This document shows, piece after piece, positions 43,401 through 56,592 of a stretch of 64,000 nucleotides of DNA. A model generated the notes under the pieces. That model did not search any database. It saw only the letters and a list, made by a program, of their open reading frames with translations, and had not been told where the DNA came from. This DNA is from Benincasa hispida. Taxonomy: Eukaryota > Streptophyta > Magnoliopsida > Cucurbitales > Cucurbitaceae. The position numbers and the translations under genes were made by a program. Every line of letters starts with the position of its first letter. The first letter of the stretch is position 1. The stretch lies in contig NC_052356.1 of assembly GCF_009727055.1 (NCBI RefSeq), positions 2,868,524 to 2,932,523 of the forward strand, in the 5' to 3' direction.

Positions 43401-46400
43401 AAATACTTTAATTATATAGTCATACCGTAATTAGTGGCGGTCTCATCAAATAATTTATGTAATTTTCATACCTTGAGGATGTCATCTAAAATAGAGCTTG
43501 GTCCTCTAGATGAAAAGTAAGCCACAGTTGGAGCTACAGATTTTCCGATAACACTTCTGGCAACTCCGATCTCGACAGCTGGCAGTCTTTAATACAAATA
43601 ATAAATAAATATAAAGCATGAATTAAGCTTAGATCTTATAATATGACAGGATATGGGTTATAATATAAAGTTTTTTTTCCTTCTTTTATAGATAGATGAA
43701 AATTAGAATAGACCTGGGTAATTCAGCAAGAAAGTTTCGAATTTGAGTAGCTTGAGCGATGTCAATACGAACGGTGGGGATGAGATCTAGATCTGGGAGA
43801 TCAACGGCGGGGGGTGAAGCAAATATTAAAGCAGAGCCATTGATGGCTTTCACTGCTTCTTGTGCAGCTCCTATGGAAACTGGCCCAATTGTTGAGAAAC
43901 ACAGTACAACTTTTCTTAAACCTGATTTCCCTCCTTTCCTTATATTTTCTATCTCGCAAATTCTGAAATATGGAAAAGTTAAAATGGTTTCTCCCTATAC
44001 AAAATCTAAAAACATAAATTTGAAAATAAAAAAAACGATGAAAACAAGATTATATTCATATCTGTTCGGTAATCGATAACAATTGTTTGAATGATTGTTG
44101 TAATTACCGATTAGATATTAAATTTACTATAAACTATTATTAGTTAATTTATGAAGGTAACTATAGATTATTATTAATTAGTTTATGAGAACATGTTTTA
44201 TGTTATTTTTTTTAATTTTTTTTATAATTGTTAGTTTGTAATATTATATACTTTATAACACATCACATAATTAATAACCAACATGACATATGGTCTTTCC
44301 AACCATTTTTTTTTTATTATCTTTATTCATATATTTATACATTTTCAAATTTAGATATTTTGAAGGGTTGTTTTTAAATATAGAAAAATGAACCAAAATA
44401 TTTACAAAATATAGCCAGAACTATCAATGATAGATGTTAATAGACAGTGATATTGATAGATATCGATAGACTTCTATCAGTGTCTATCAACGTCTATCAT
44501 TGATAGTTATAAAATTTTACTATATCTTGTAAATATTTTCAAGAGTTTTACTATTTGAAATAATTTTTCTATTTTGAAAACATAAAAATGGTGTTTTCAA
44601 AATTTGTGATCACATAATCTAAAAATTGTAATTTTCTGAATGTCAAATATTTAAAAACATAAAATAGAATCTTGGTTGCCAACCAAATAACCCCTACAAG
44701 TCTAAATCTTGAAATATACGAACTAAATTGTAAAAAATTCAAATCTCAAGAATTCAAATTGAATCATTTTGAAACATAATAATGAAATTAAAATCAAACT
44801 CAAAACCTAAGTAAAAAAGTGTAATATTTTCATACCACGTGAACAAATGGAAACTAGCTTTAAACTAAAAAAAAGTATTTTTTTCCCATAATAATAATAA
44901 TATAACCATCATTATTTTACGGTTACACCAAAGTAATTAACTAATTATTTTTTTTCTAATACAACCCTTATAAAGTGGGGAATTGAACTTTCAACCTTTT
45001 GAATCGGAGTGTATATCAATATCACTAAATTAAACTGATAAATCAATTAATTAAGCGCGGAAGAAAAAGGCCAAAAGTACCCACCCATCTCTGAAATAGT
45101 TGATTGCATCTGCCAGCTTTACGTTTATTATACTCCTTGTGATCAAGCTCTCGCCCTAATGGACACAACCAGAAGGAAATATTATTCTTGCAATGTAATT
45201 CACAACATTTAGACAATGAATTTCTTTTTTAAAAAAGGTAATGGATATATAAATATGTCATAATACACATATAGAACTTTTACATGGGTTCTATTTTGCT
45301 CTTTTATAAATTTTATTTTAGTTTTTGAACTTATAAAATATCTATTTTTAGTTTATAAACTTTTAGAACGAACATTTTGGTCTTTAAATCCATTTTACCC
45401 TAATGTCCATACTTATTTAGTTTGAAATCATACTCAAATTAGTTTGTTAAAAGTTTGAAATCGTACAAACTTATAAAAAGGTTTAAACAATGATTGATAT
45501 TTACAAACAAACAATACTTGAGTGCATATGGGTTGCACCTATCTTTTTACAATCCCACTCTAACCACACAACAAAAAACACTCAAAAATGATTTTGTCAC
45601 TTGAAAAATCAAAATCATAGTTTGAAATAGGAGTCTTCAAGAAACCTGATGACTCGAAAAAATCGATCAACCCAATCCACTCGTGCGGTTTAGGTTGGAT
45701 TGGGTTCAAATAAATTAAAATTTTAGGGTTGGGTTGGTTCATGTGTTCACCTAATATAACCCAAACCAACCCGAATTTATTANNNNNNNNNNNNNNNNNN
45801 NNNTATTTTGTTACTTATAACATAATTATTTATACATATATTGATTTTAATTTTATTTAATTCAAATATTTTTTGAATAATTTATTCTTCAACTACTCGT
45901 AAAAATAGTTTCTTTACACTTTTGAAAGAAAAATTTCACTATATAAATTGAAATTGAATTGTTAATCTTAATTCAATATATGTTTTACTTCTTTTTAGAA
46001 CAAAATTTTAAATAAATGACTCGATTAACCCGAATCAATCCAATCAAAATATTTCAATGGTTGAGTTCGGTTCGGTTCATTTTTTAATAAGGGTTATTTG
46101 GGTTGAAGAAATTTACAACCCATTGGGTCTAAAAGGGTGTTGTTAATTTGAAAAATGAATGGACTATAAAATAAATGAGATGCATTTAAATATTTAGATA
46201 AGAATGAAAAAATAAAGAAAAGTAACCATGATAGAGAAGTGGTTGGGGAGAAGTATTGGAGTGGGAAAAGTTCGATCCATGGTAGAAGCAGCAACACAAA
46301 TACTCCAAGGAGACACATTTTGAACAAGCGAAGGGTGTGGTCCATCATTTCCAGCAGAGAACACCACACTCACTCCCCGCTGCATCGCATGGAATGAGCC

Positions 46401-49203
46401 AATAGCAGAAGCCGACTCAAACAACGGAGCCAACGGCGGCGTCTCTCCGAACGAGGCGGATATGACATCCACTCCGTCGTGTAAAGCGTCGTCGAAAGCA
46501 GCCATGACGTCGGCATCGGTGCACTTGCCTTCGTAGTCTTTTCCCCAACACACTTTATACACCGCCAGCCTGGCCCAGGGAGCGCCCCCACGGGCAGTTC
46601 CTTTCGCCAATGATGAAGATGCTGTGAAGGCCACATTGTGCACAACCGCACCCACCGCCGTGGAAGCAGTGTGAGTTCCATGGCCTAAGAAGTCTCGAGG
46701 GGAGCGGAACTCGCCGGCGGTGGTGTTGAGTGCTCCGTATTGGGCTTCGAAGCCTTTAAGGTAATAGCGAGCGCCGATTAGCTTGCGGTTGCAGGCTGAT
46801 GCTGGATCGAATCTGTATCCTTTCACACATTTCCCTTTCCAATTGCATGGAATTCTCCCTATCCCTTCACTCTCCTTGAAACTTTCGGATTCTGGCCACA
46901 CACCTAATAATAACAAGCTTTAAATATTAATTTAGGAGTAATGTTTAGATACAATCCAGTTTTGTAACGGTCTCTAATAAAAATATATATATATATATAT
47001 ATTTAAAAGAAAAAAAAGTTTACCACGTGACAAATTGTGATTAGAGTACTAGTGGATTGCACAAAGATGATTGTGATTTAAGATGAATCTAAGTATTTTG
47101 ATTTCTTAATGTAGTATATATACTTTTAAAATGTTCAATTTCGTTTTTTATTTTTAAATTTTGTTCAATTTGGTTCATATATTTTTAAAAACTTTATTTT
47201 GATTTTTATACTTAAAAATGATCATTACGTCATTATTTACAAATTTTGAACATTTTTAAAAAAGAGTAAGATCTTCTTAATCATTTTTTCCTACCTCAAC
47301 CACACAACAAAAAAAACTCACAATTTTAAAAAAGAAATTAAAAAGAGTCCCTCACGTGGCAAATTGTAGTTTGATAACTGACGAGCCAAAAAGATGTGTG
47401 GAACCTAGATACGCTGAAGTATTTTTCTTTTTAGAAAATGAAAACTGAGCTGCAATATCATGAAAATTAATGGACTAAAATTATTAGTTAAGGTACATGA
47501 ACATAAATGAGCACATCTTGAAATATAAGACCAAATTAAACCAAATGCAAAAGTACATGGGCCAACAATTAAATCAAACTTAAAAATACATGGATTAAAT
47601 CGAACATTATAAAAATATACAAATACCAAATTAACAAAAAACTGTAAGTATAAGGACAAAATAGTATTTAAACATAATAAAACTCATTTATCAAATTCAA
47701 CAATTGCACCAAGCAACATAAGATATTTGAAAGTAATTTTAAAAGGAAAAGAATCACGTTTCAAAATAATTTAAAACGTAATAAAAGTGATTTTAGCCAT
47801 TTAAAAAATTGACCTGAATCAAAGATGCCAACAACTATGTCGTGATCACCATAGCTGGGAAGTGGAAATAATGGTCTCATATTATTAGTAAAGGAAGGAA
47901 TAGGAAGTCCTAAGAAATCCCAACTTCTTGTCGTGTGGAGTTGCATTGTTTTACTCTCGAATACGGATATCACTCCTTCCATCTCTGCAAGCCAATAATA
48001 ATTATAATAAACTCAAAAACACATTCTTAATAAAATCTTAATCAACAAGTAATTTTCGTTAGTTAATAATTCCTTAATTAATTACTTGATAATGCTATTG
48101 CCTGGCTTGCATTAAGCTTAGCTGAGAAGCCCGAAAAAGCTTTCTTGTAGCTATACAACATGGCTCTTTTACTATCTTCTTCACTGCATGCAGCAATAAC
48201 ACATAATTAGATTCAATGATCACATAGAGGTGTGTTAATTCAACATTTATATGCATAAAGTAAGTTTATAATTGAATGTTACATTATGGGTATGGGGAAT
48301 TAATCAAGGGGGTTGAATTAATATTAACCTTGCAAACACTTTTGAGAGTAGATGAAGATGGTATTTGGAGGTCAATGTAGCATCATTATCACTCAAAGCA
48401 TTGTGCCCTAAGTACACTATATACACCTATAAAGTCAAGAGTAAACATATAAATGTAATGTAATCGGGCTAGGTAATGGGAAGGGGGAGAAATTAAATAT
48501 GGACATTAATTTGTTTGTTTTCTCACGACTTCTTTAGATTAGTTTTCATCTTTTCTAATTAAACACTTGAATTATTAAAAAATTTTCGAAAATTACAAAA
48601 GGATGTTTTTTTTTTGTTTTTTTTTTTAAAAATACTTTTTTACACCTTGTTTGATAACCATTTATTATTATTATTTTTTTTTTTTAAAAAAAAAGAATTT
48701 TAGTTTTTGAGATTTAAGTCTATAAACACCCCTTTCGCCTGTAAAGTTTCTTGCTTAGTTATCTACTTTCTACCAATATTTCAAAAACGAAGCCAATTTT
48801 TTAAAACTAAAAAAATTAGTTTTTAAAAACTTGCTTTTGTTTTTAGAATTTAGCTAAGAATCCAACTCTTCTACTAAAAAAGTTTAATTTTCAAGAACTA
48901 CTTTTCAAGAATTAAAAACTAAATAGTTACCAAGCGAGACCCTAGTTTTTGCTACTTGGCTTGGTTTTTAAAAGAACTTCTAAAAAGTAGAACAAAAAGC
49001 AAAGAAACCGTTGTAGCAGTAGGATTTGTAATCTTAATTTTCAAAACTCAAAAATCAAAACCAAATAGTTATTAAAATGGGACGTAAGAGGTGGAGAATA
49101 GGAAATATTATTATACATGTGAAGAAATGGATGATGATGTTGAGTGAAGAATGAGGAGAGAAAGTAAGAGCCAAAAGAAGAAAATAAGAGTTTTAGCAAA
49201 CAT
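40459..49203 (-). CDS. Subtilisin-like serine protease (subtilase), ten exons, intact
   Basis: Exons (minus): 49203-49117, 48426-48329, 48183-48086, 47984-47814, 46903-46227, 45155-45085, 43962-43714, 43586-43472, 42098-41873, 41021-40459. All borders are GT-AG, phases match, and the joined frame gives 784 residues. A hydrophobic signal peptide covers about residues 1-27. The I9 propeptide follows (VYIVYLGHN, later [16 protein letters not shown]). The S8 domain has Asp150 (VGIFDSGVWPES), His226 (GHGTHTAS), oxyanion Asn337 (SAGNDG) and Ser565 (GTSMSCPH), with a PA insert around 380-480 and a fibronectin-III-like tail. Such enzymes act in the apoplast on wall proteins or peptide precursors. The propeptide suggests the SBT3 group (for instance SBT3.18), from memory. 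Start at 49203 is chosen because the signal peptide begins there; an upstream in-frame ATG would add 37 residues. A TATTTAAA box lies ~50 bp upstream. Confidence 0.93.
41074..41345. repeat. GTAACCATTT-family MITE in subtilase intron 9
   Basis: TTTTTGGTAACTATTTC at the left, CAAAAACCCAAAACGGTTTT at the right, with the family core between them. Confidence 0.5.
41398..41565. repeat. Foldback element with CTATCAGTGATAG core, subtilase intron 9
   Basis: AATTGTAAATATGACCAAAT and ATCTATATTTGCAATTTTTT are inverted arms around three TCTATC(A/G)GTGATA-type units. Confidence 0.6.
43028..43345. repeat. GTAACCATTT-family MITE in subtilase intron 8
   Basis: TTCGTTTTGGTAACCATTTT at the left and AATGAAATGGTTTCTAAATG at the right. 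A 29-bp segment (CAACCCAAATTTTGAAAA type) is duplicated at 43144 and 43175. Confidence 0.6.
44385..44560. repeat. Foldback element with CTATCAATGATAG core, subtilase intron 6
   Basis: Arms AAAATATTTACAAAATATAG and CTATATCTTGTAAATATTTT enclose CTATCAATGATAG, CTTCTATCAGTGTCTATCAA and CTATCATTGATAG. Confidence 0.7.
45640..46135. repeat. AACCCAACC-rich repeat with an N gap, subtilase intron 5
   Basis: GGGTTGGGTTGGTTCATGTG and ACCCAAACCAACCCGAATTT on the left and AACCCGAATCAATCCAATC with GGGTTATTTGGGTTG on the right suggest one hAT-like MITE. A run of 21 N at 45783-45803 interrupts it. Confidence 0.5.
47025..47425. repeat. Imperfect direct repeat in subtilase intron 4
   Basis: CACGTGACAAATTGTGATTA (47024) and CACGTGGCAAATTGTAGTTT (47353) each head about 80 similar bp ending in AAGTATTTT. 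Confidence 0.45.
48647..49085. repeat. GTAACCATTT-family MITE in subtilase intron 1
   Basis: CTTGTTTGATAACCATTTAT at the left; the family's TTAGTTATCTACTTTCTACC core; AAATAGTTACCAAGCGAGAC at 48922. More family-like sequence continues to 49085. Confidence 0.6.
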
Positions 49204-49319
49204 TTTGATTGTATGAGGTTTGTTTGAAAATATGAAAATGGGATAGCTGGAGTTTAAATAATTGAGGCCAAGGATGGTTTGTGTTGCAAGACATTTAGGG
49301 AATGGGAAGATCATGTAAT

Positions 49320-51774
49320 TTGATATATGCTATAGAATGTAGCTCAGCCATTAATATAGCTAAGCTAGGAGCAACAACATTGACAGGACTAAATATTCAA
49401 TTATGATGTTTTGGGTTTAAAGCTAGGTAGCTACCAGCACAACACCCTACTTGAGTCATGTCCACTTCCACCACACATTGGCTGCATACACACATTTAAA
49501 GGCCATTTCATATCTATAGTTAGATATATCGATAAAATATCAATATCGATACAAATATTTGTGTAAATAAAGATATATAGTTAAACTATCAAAAAGACAC
49601 TTGAACTATGGGGTTTGTTTCACTACACTTGAAGTTTTGGTTTTTCTTTTAAACAATTTTATTGAAGGTTGTTCCAGACAAGATCCAAAGCTCATGGGCA
49701 AGCCCAAGCACAAATGGAATTGGGAGGCAACATGGAGGAACATGCATCCCAAAAAGGAAAAGTTGGATCATCGGGTTTTGGGCCAGCCAACCGAGCCAGA
49801 TGAATTATACTAATTGAGAAATAATTAAGTTAAGTTCGTCGTCCCTGACAATCTACAACCTCGAAGGTCACAACCACCTTAACATTGTCGGCGTTGTACC
49901 TAACCATAAACGAGTGTCTGAGGAAGAGTATTATAAATAACCCCAATAGACAACTCTCGAGGGGGGAAGTAAGTTAAGTCCAAAGAGAACTCTAACCTTA
50001 TTCGTTGGGTTTAGCTGAACATACATTCCCTATTCTAACTTAGGCATCAGAGTGTGGTTGCGGTCAACTTGACACCACACAGTGCTAGTAATCTCATGCA
50101 AGTCAATTTGGAAGATGGGACTAGACTAAAGAAGCCGGGCGACGGATAGCTCACTAAGGGCCAGTGACAACGACAATGGTGCATGTGAGTTTCCCCCGCT
50201 AACTCATTCTTTGAAAACAAGGTCGTTAAATTCATAGACTAAAAAATTTGTGTCTGCCTATGTACGTTGTTTAAGTGAACAAATCTTAGAGTGCGTTTAT
50301 CTTTTCGTTTGGGTTTTGGAGTGCAACCGTAATTGGATTATACTGGAAATGAGCTGGATGGTTATTAGATAATCTCTCATGATATTTTACAAACATATAA
50401 TCAGAATGAGGTGAATCATGATGTCCTTTATGTATTTACTTCCATTTGCAATGGAATGAACTCTGAATGATTACTAAATTTGCAATTTTTTTATAATTTC
50501 AATTAATTTTATGCTAATTATAATGTCCTATTTATTTATTTTTACTTATTTTGTATTTCATTTACTAATTAAATTTTTTTCTAAACAAAAAAAATGTAGG
50601 ATTTTGAAAAAAGAAATAGCAACTATTTTAAATTTCATTAATCTAATTCAAATTTCAATTCACTTGTAGATTTACTTTTTCAAAATACTTCTTTCTAAAA
50701 AAAGATTTTTTTTTGAGATTATGTTTTTGTTGGGGAAAAAGATAATTATACAAATCTCTATAATGAAATAACATATTATCCTTAGTTTAACAAAATAACA
50801 ATAATCTCGCTTTACAAGCTAACGATAAGAAGATTAAAAAAATCTATAGTTTCAAGAAAAAAGAGGTTTAAGTATTTGTTGGCTAGAACAGTCTTTAAGT
50901 GTTTCACCAAGCCTCTTCTTCCTTATTTAGTTTTTGTTTTTTCTTTAATTTTATTTTGTGGAATTTCAAGAGTAATTTGGTGGGGAAAGTTTTGGTATCT
51001 TTACCTAGTTTTAAAGCATTTGAATCCTGAAAAAAAGAAAAGAAAAGAAAAACAGATCTTATTGGGCCATCAATGGTTTCTATGTTATGAGACACAATAT
51101 ATATATATATATATATATTAAAAACTTTTAATTTTTTTTTTGGCAATCAATGACAAAAGGTAAAATAAGACGGGAGCGAGAGAGAGAAAGAGGAAAAACT
51201 AAAATCGAGAAGAGAGCAAGAACAAAAGCCAAAGCGAGATGAGAGCAAGAGCGAAAGCCAAAGAAACTATAGATAATAAAAGTTAGAAAATGTTTGAAGG
51301 ATAGAGATCAAAGGGGCAAATGGTGTAAATTGAACCAAAAAATAAAGGGTGGGTTGGATGAAATCAAAATACCACCTATTTGGGGGAATGAGTATAAAGG
51401 TTTAAGTGTAATAAAAATGGTCCAAAAGTAAATTTGAGGTAGGATTAGTGGAAAAAATAGCGACGGGGGATTGAAATGAGGAAGACGACAAGAGATATGA
51501 TTCATAGATGCATTTTGTGTCTGTATATATATATATATATTCCATTATATGTATTTAGATTTGTTTGAATAAGTAAATACTATAAATCGTTTCCTCTATG
51601 AATAAATTAACGACGACAAAAGTCTAAAAAGGTTGTTTTGAAAGAAACTTCAAACTTCAATGGTTAAAATGAAATTGCTACTAAAAGTTTGGGTTTAATT
51701 AAAACGTCATAGATAAGGATATTTTGATAATTTGAATTAATAAAATTAAGTTTTATAAAAAAAAATTTAAGAAA
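49320..51774. other. Intergenic stretch upstream of the subtilase
   Basis: No gene recognised. 49640-50240 is less AT-rich and may be an old LTR piece, but I cannot place it. (TA)n microsatellites lie at 51102-51118 and 51523-51540. 51165-51265 is GA-rich with a ~30-bp unit (GAGCAAGAGCGAAAGCCAAA) in two copies. Promoter elements of the subtilase, if distal, would lie at the left end. Confidence 0.4.
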
Positions 51775-51975
51775 ATAAGTCAAAATATTTACAAATGATA
51801 GCAAAATATCACCACCTATCAGTGATAGATCGCAATAGACATAGATAGACTATTATTCGTATCTATCATAGATAGATATAGATAGTAGTTTATCGCTATC
51901 TATGGCAGACAGTGATATTTTGCTATCATGTATAAATATTTTTAGCAGTTTTATCATTTAAAATAATTTTTCTTT
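51775..51975. repeat. Foldback element with CTATCAGTGATAG core
   Basis: AAAATATTTACAAATGATAG and its inverted partner CTATCATGTATAAATATTTT enclose CTATCAGTGATAGATCG and a run of ATAGATAGATA words. Confidence 0.65.
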
Positions 51976-53640
51976 TTTTACCTTTAAATTGAGTTGTTAT
52001 TAGTATTCGATTGATAAAATTGTATTGTTTATGTTTTATATATGTATTAAAAACATATTAAAAGAGTATTGATTAATTTATTAATATAACTCTCTATTTC
52101 GTGAATATATATATCACCAAATATATATCAATATATCAACCATATATTTCAATTATTGAAGCTAATGCGTGACATCGACAATAATAACCTTTTTTTTTAG
52201 TATAATTGTAGGGTAGGGATCAAACTTTCAAATTTTATTTGACTTGAATCTGTTATTGATCGAAGGATTGTCGAGGCCCTCAATCACATGAAATATATAT
52301 TTTACAAATCCATGTTACTAAATAACTTCTAGTATTTAATTAGCGCAAAGGATCGAACCACACATAATCAAACTTAATTTTCCTTGAATGTAAATTAAAG
52401 CAATAAACAGAGGAGGGGTTGATCGATAGTTCAAGTTAAAAGAACATGAAAATAAAGGCAGTGAAAGTGTAGGGACAGATAGTTTAAAGAGATTATCCAA
52501 CCAATTAAGAGTTACTAGAGCTACTTAATAATTTCATTCATTGATTTGTCATAGAAATATGATTTATTGGTTAACAGCCTAATGGATTAATCTGAAAAAG
52601 TTGATCAAACTCCCTCTAAAAAAATCAATTTGTTTAAATGTCAAATTAATTCTCAAATTAATTAAATAGCTTGTGATTAACATTTCATACTCCTTAATTA
52701 ATTAATTGCACTTGAGGGATTTTTTAGGACGATAGATTAAACTGGTCAAATTCAATTAATCGCTTTTCTATTTTTAAGTCATATCATACACACTAAGGTT
52801 CAATCATGAAAATTACAAATATTAAATATATGCATATCAACCATCAACAAATCAATATTTAAGCGGCGAAGTTGTTAAAATTAATTTATACTAATCATTC
52901 ATGGATCAAACAATGAATAGAAAACATCAACTAAAAAACATATAGTATTTGGATCAAAGTAAAACAAATACCACAAGTTTAGGCTCGACCAACCTCTAAA
53001 TTGGTGCACAAATCTAGCAAGACACCAAAGACGAAACTAAATTGTCAATAAAACTCTGCACACCTAACCAAAAACAAAAGATTGTTATTAGATTTAATGA
53101 GAGCGTCATGAGGCTCTAAGAAAGTGTCTCAACACTTGCAGTAATATCTCAAGCTTGTTGCAACGTTGAGTGATGCTTTACAGGTTTTCCATCTTTAGAG
53201 AGTTGCGATGTTTCAGGATAACATCCTAATACTTGCCTTATGTCTTCAAGCGTCATAGAGCGTCAAATAAAGCATTGAGACGTCTTGACAAGGATATTTT
53301 GGTATTTTTTTTTTCTTCTTCAAGTCCGATTGTTCGAATAAACTCCAATTTTCTCAATTTCCAATCCGATTTTTTGTAAACACTCTGAAATAATACTTAT
53401 GCTTAATTTCCTGTAAATAAACTATTTCAACTCATTCATATCCTAAACTAGCACATACCAAGTCTAAGATAACTCTTTTATGAGCTCTCTCTCATCTTGG
53501 CCTATGGACTTCTTTCCTACCTCCTTCCCATTCCACACAAGCGTACCATTCAAATCTTAATGGAAATTGGAATGGGTATAAAAATAGATCTCTATTTGTA
53601 AATATGTCGCACAAATAAATTATTTGTAAATACTACAATT
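51976..53640. other. Stretch without a recognised gene, possible old LTR
   Basis: From about 52340 to 53540 the sequence is of mixed composition. Read on the minus strand it contains GTTCGATCCTTTGCGCTAAT, a phrase that resembles plant LTR ends. No termini or coding sequence could be fixed. Confidence 0.3.
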
Positions 53641-54800
53641 TTGTAAAATTTTAGGTTTATCACTAATATACCATTTACATAGTTTATTAGTGATAGACGT
53701 CTATCACTTACGAACAATTTTATTTCTATCACTGATAGACCATTTTACGTTTGTCATTAATAGATATCTATCACTCATCAATCATTTTTATTTCTATTGT
53801 TGATGAACAATTTTTATGTGTATGTTTCGATAGATCATTAATATGTCAATTGTTGATGACTTTTTTTTATTTTTATTTTTTTATTAATGTCTATTTTTGT
53901 ATCTATTAACAACCATTTTTACATGCTTGGATAGACTATTTATATGTCTATCACTTATCGAGAACAATTTTGTGTTTATAATTGATATACACTATTAGTA
54001 ATTTATTTTTATTTGTTACCAATTGTTTTATTATTAATATTAAGTTATCACCGATTTACTATTTTTAGTTTTTTGATATAATATATTTATGATAGGCTAA
54101 AATAGCATACAAAATAATTGCTACTAAAAGAAAGATAAAAAGATGGTCAAATATCGTTGATATACATTTTTTTTAATTATATTGATATGATATATAAACG
54201 ATAGAATCAATAGTAAATAACCATGTCAACCATCACATATTGAAAATGAAAGTTAGATTTTGTTAATACACCATTTACCCATATTGGTAAAAATATAAAA
54301 AAAATGACTAATAGCTAATAAGCATACAAACAACAATTAGTAGAAAACTAGTTGAAATACTACTTATATACATTTTTTATTTTATCGAAATCTATTAACG
54401 ATATATTAGAGAAATATGTAAATAATTATTGATGAATAAAAATACAAATATTCTTAATATACATCTTTTGTATCTATTGGTATGATATATTGATAATATA
54501 GTATGTATAGTTTATTGATAATGTATATTCGTATAAACATAAAAGAAAAAGAACATGCAATAAATTACCCAATAGTAAATGAAATAAAATAATAGCATTC
54601 TTATATACCATGATTGTTTTTTATTACTTTGATATACCAATAACAAACATAAGAATAAATGACCATGCAATGATATTGATAGACACCTATCACCATTAGA
54701 TCTTAGCTAATGATAGATCTCGATTAGATAGTAGGTTTTTAGTCATCGATAGCTATCAGTGATAGACTTCAGTTAGTGATAATACTAATATAAATTAAAT
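53641..54800. repeat. Diverged CTATCA/TGATAG repeat field
   Basis: TATCACTGATAGACC, TAGTGATAGACGTCTATCAC and ATAGCTATCAGTGATAGAC words occur repeatedly at 53650-54000 and 54655-54790, with a decayed AT-rich middle. Confidence 0.6.
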
Positions 54801-56029
54801 TGTGTCATATTTGCAAATAGTTTTAAATTAAGTTAGATTTATTATTATTTTGTGTTAGATTGTCATATTTGCCAATTTCCCACTCTCAATGACATTACAA
54901 CTCATTTTGAATAAAAGATAGGGCAAGAGTGGCTATAACTTGACTTGTCGAGGTATTTTTTTTTAATGAACAAAACTTTTCAAGTTGTATCAATATTACA
55001 TCCAAAAATTTTAATTTAATTTAATTAAATTTAGATTTGGTGCAACAATCTTAACCCTAAACTTTAAAAAGCGTTTCAATTTTAACCCTCTAATTTGGTC
55101 TTGTTCCAAATGTCATTAGAAAACTTATTTTATACACTCAATAAATTAGAATTTAAACATAGGTACTGTATGAAAACGATAAAATTCAAGATAAAAACAA
55201 CATTTTAGCTAAAAATATTTTTGAAATGATCAATTTGTGTATAATGGTCAAACTTATTTTTGTGAAAACTTTATTTAAAAGAAATTAATAAGTCTAGAGA
55301 TTTCTCTATACATATATTTTTAACATTAGTAAGTGAATTAGTACAAATTAAATCGAGGATAAGAACTCAACACTTATTTAAGTTTAGGGTCGAAACTGAT
55401 ACGATCTAATAAATCTATGACCAAAATTGATTTTTTTCGCATTAAAATTGCATAAATATAATCAATCCAAATACAATATCATCATTGTTCAAGATCATAT
55501 AAAAATACGATAACGATAGAACAATTAACTAACATATTACTATTTATATGCTTGCTTTGTGTTTGTAGCTGCCCAATATGACCAAGTGAAGTATACATCT
55601 CTGACAACATACAAAGATATGTTTGCCTTCAAGTTTGCTTGAAATTCGAGTGTTATTGCGTTGCGTAGTGGGAAACTTATAATGACCAATGATGAGATAA
55701 ATATGACACTTCTTCTTCCATTGGAATTTGGTTTATGAAGGGACATTCTTATAGAGCCATAGGCCTCTATAATTGCATATATTCATTCAACATAAAGCAT
55801 ACCATGCCTAGTTTGCTTTCACAAGCAAGAAGTTTGATTTAAGATTTTGTAAAGCCTACCTTATATTCAATATATGTAGATAGGCATCTATATCTCACTA
55901 CTTAAGTTTACTAATTCTATGAATTTAAGTAAATTAAGTTAAATAATGTCACCTAACAAGCAACTTAAGTTGGTTTAATAGCTATTTCATTTTGTTTGTT
56001 TTTCTTAAAACAAAAACTATATAGTTTAG
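54801..56029. other. AT-rich intergenic stretch
   Basis: No gene supported. A minus-strand frame of 68 codons at 55746-55540 has an ordinary amino-acid composition but no match I know. Confidence 0.35.
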
Positions 56030-56325
56030 GTCATGTTTGGTAACCATTTTGTTTTTTGTTTTTAAAAATCAATTCTATGACACTACTCCTACTTCCAAAT
56101 TTCTTCATTTGTTATCTACTTTTTACCAATAGTTTAAAAACCAAGTCAAATTTTGAGAACTAAAAAAGTAGCTTTCAAAAAGTTGTTTTTATTTTTGGAA
56201 TTTGGCTAAAAATTCAACCATTGTACTTAATAAAGATGCAAACCACAATTAGAAATGTGGATGAAATAGGTTTGTTTTTCGAAAACAAAAACAAAAAATT
56301 AAATAATTACCAAACGTGGCCTTAG
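56030..56325. repeat. GTAACCATTT-family MITE, well-preserved copy
   Basis: The left end AGGTCATGTTTGGTAACCAT and right end ATTACCAAACGTGGCCTTA are inverted repeats. The interior has the family core TTTGTTATCTACTTTTTACC. This copy best defines the family (~295 bp). Confidence 0.75.
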
Positions 56326-56592
56326 TATAATAATTATTTGCTTTCTATTTTTTAAACATAAAAAATCAAATATAGAGAGTACTCTCAGCCTAGATGTAAG
56401 GTGATAGACATTCCTTAGAAGACTAGTTAACTAAGAGGGAAAATATACACGACCAACAAGTAATATACGAAGTATTTCAAGTATTAGACTTATAAAGACC
56501 CTTTGTAAATATAAGACTTTTTTTTTTTTTTTTTTTTTTGTGTGAAAAGGAAAAAAAGAAAGATGGTAATGGCCATGAAGATTCAACTATAA

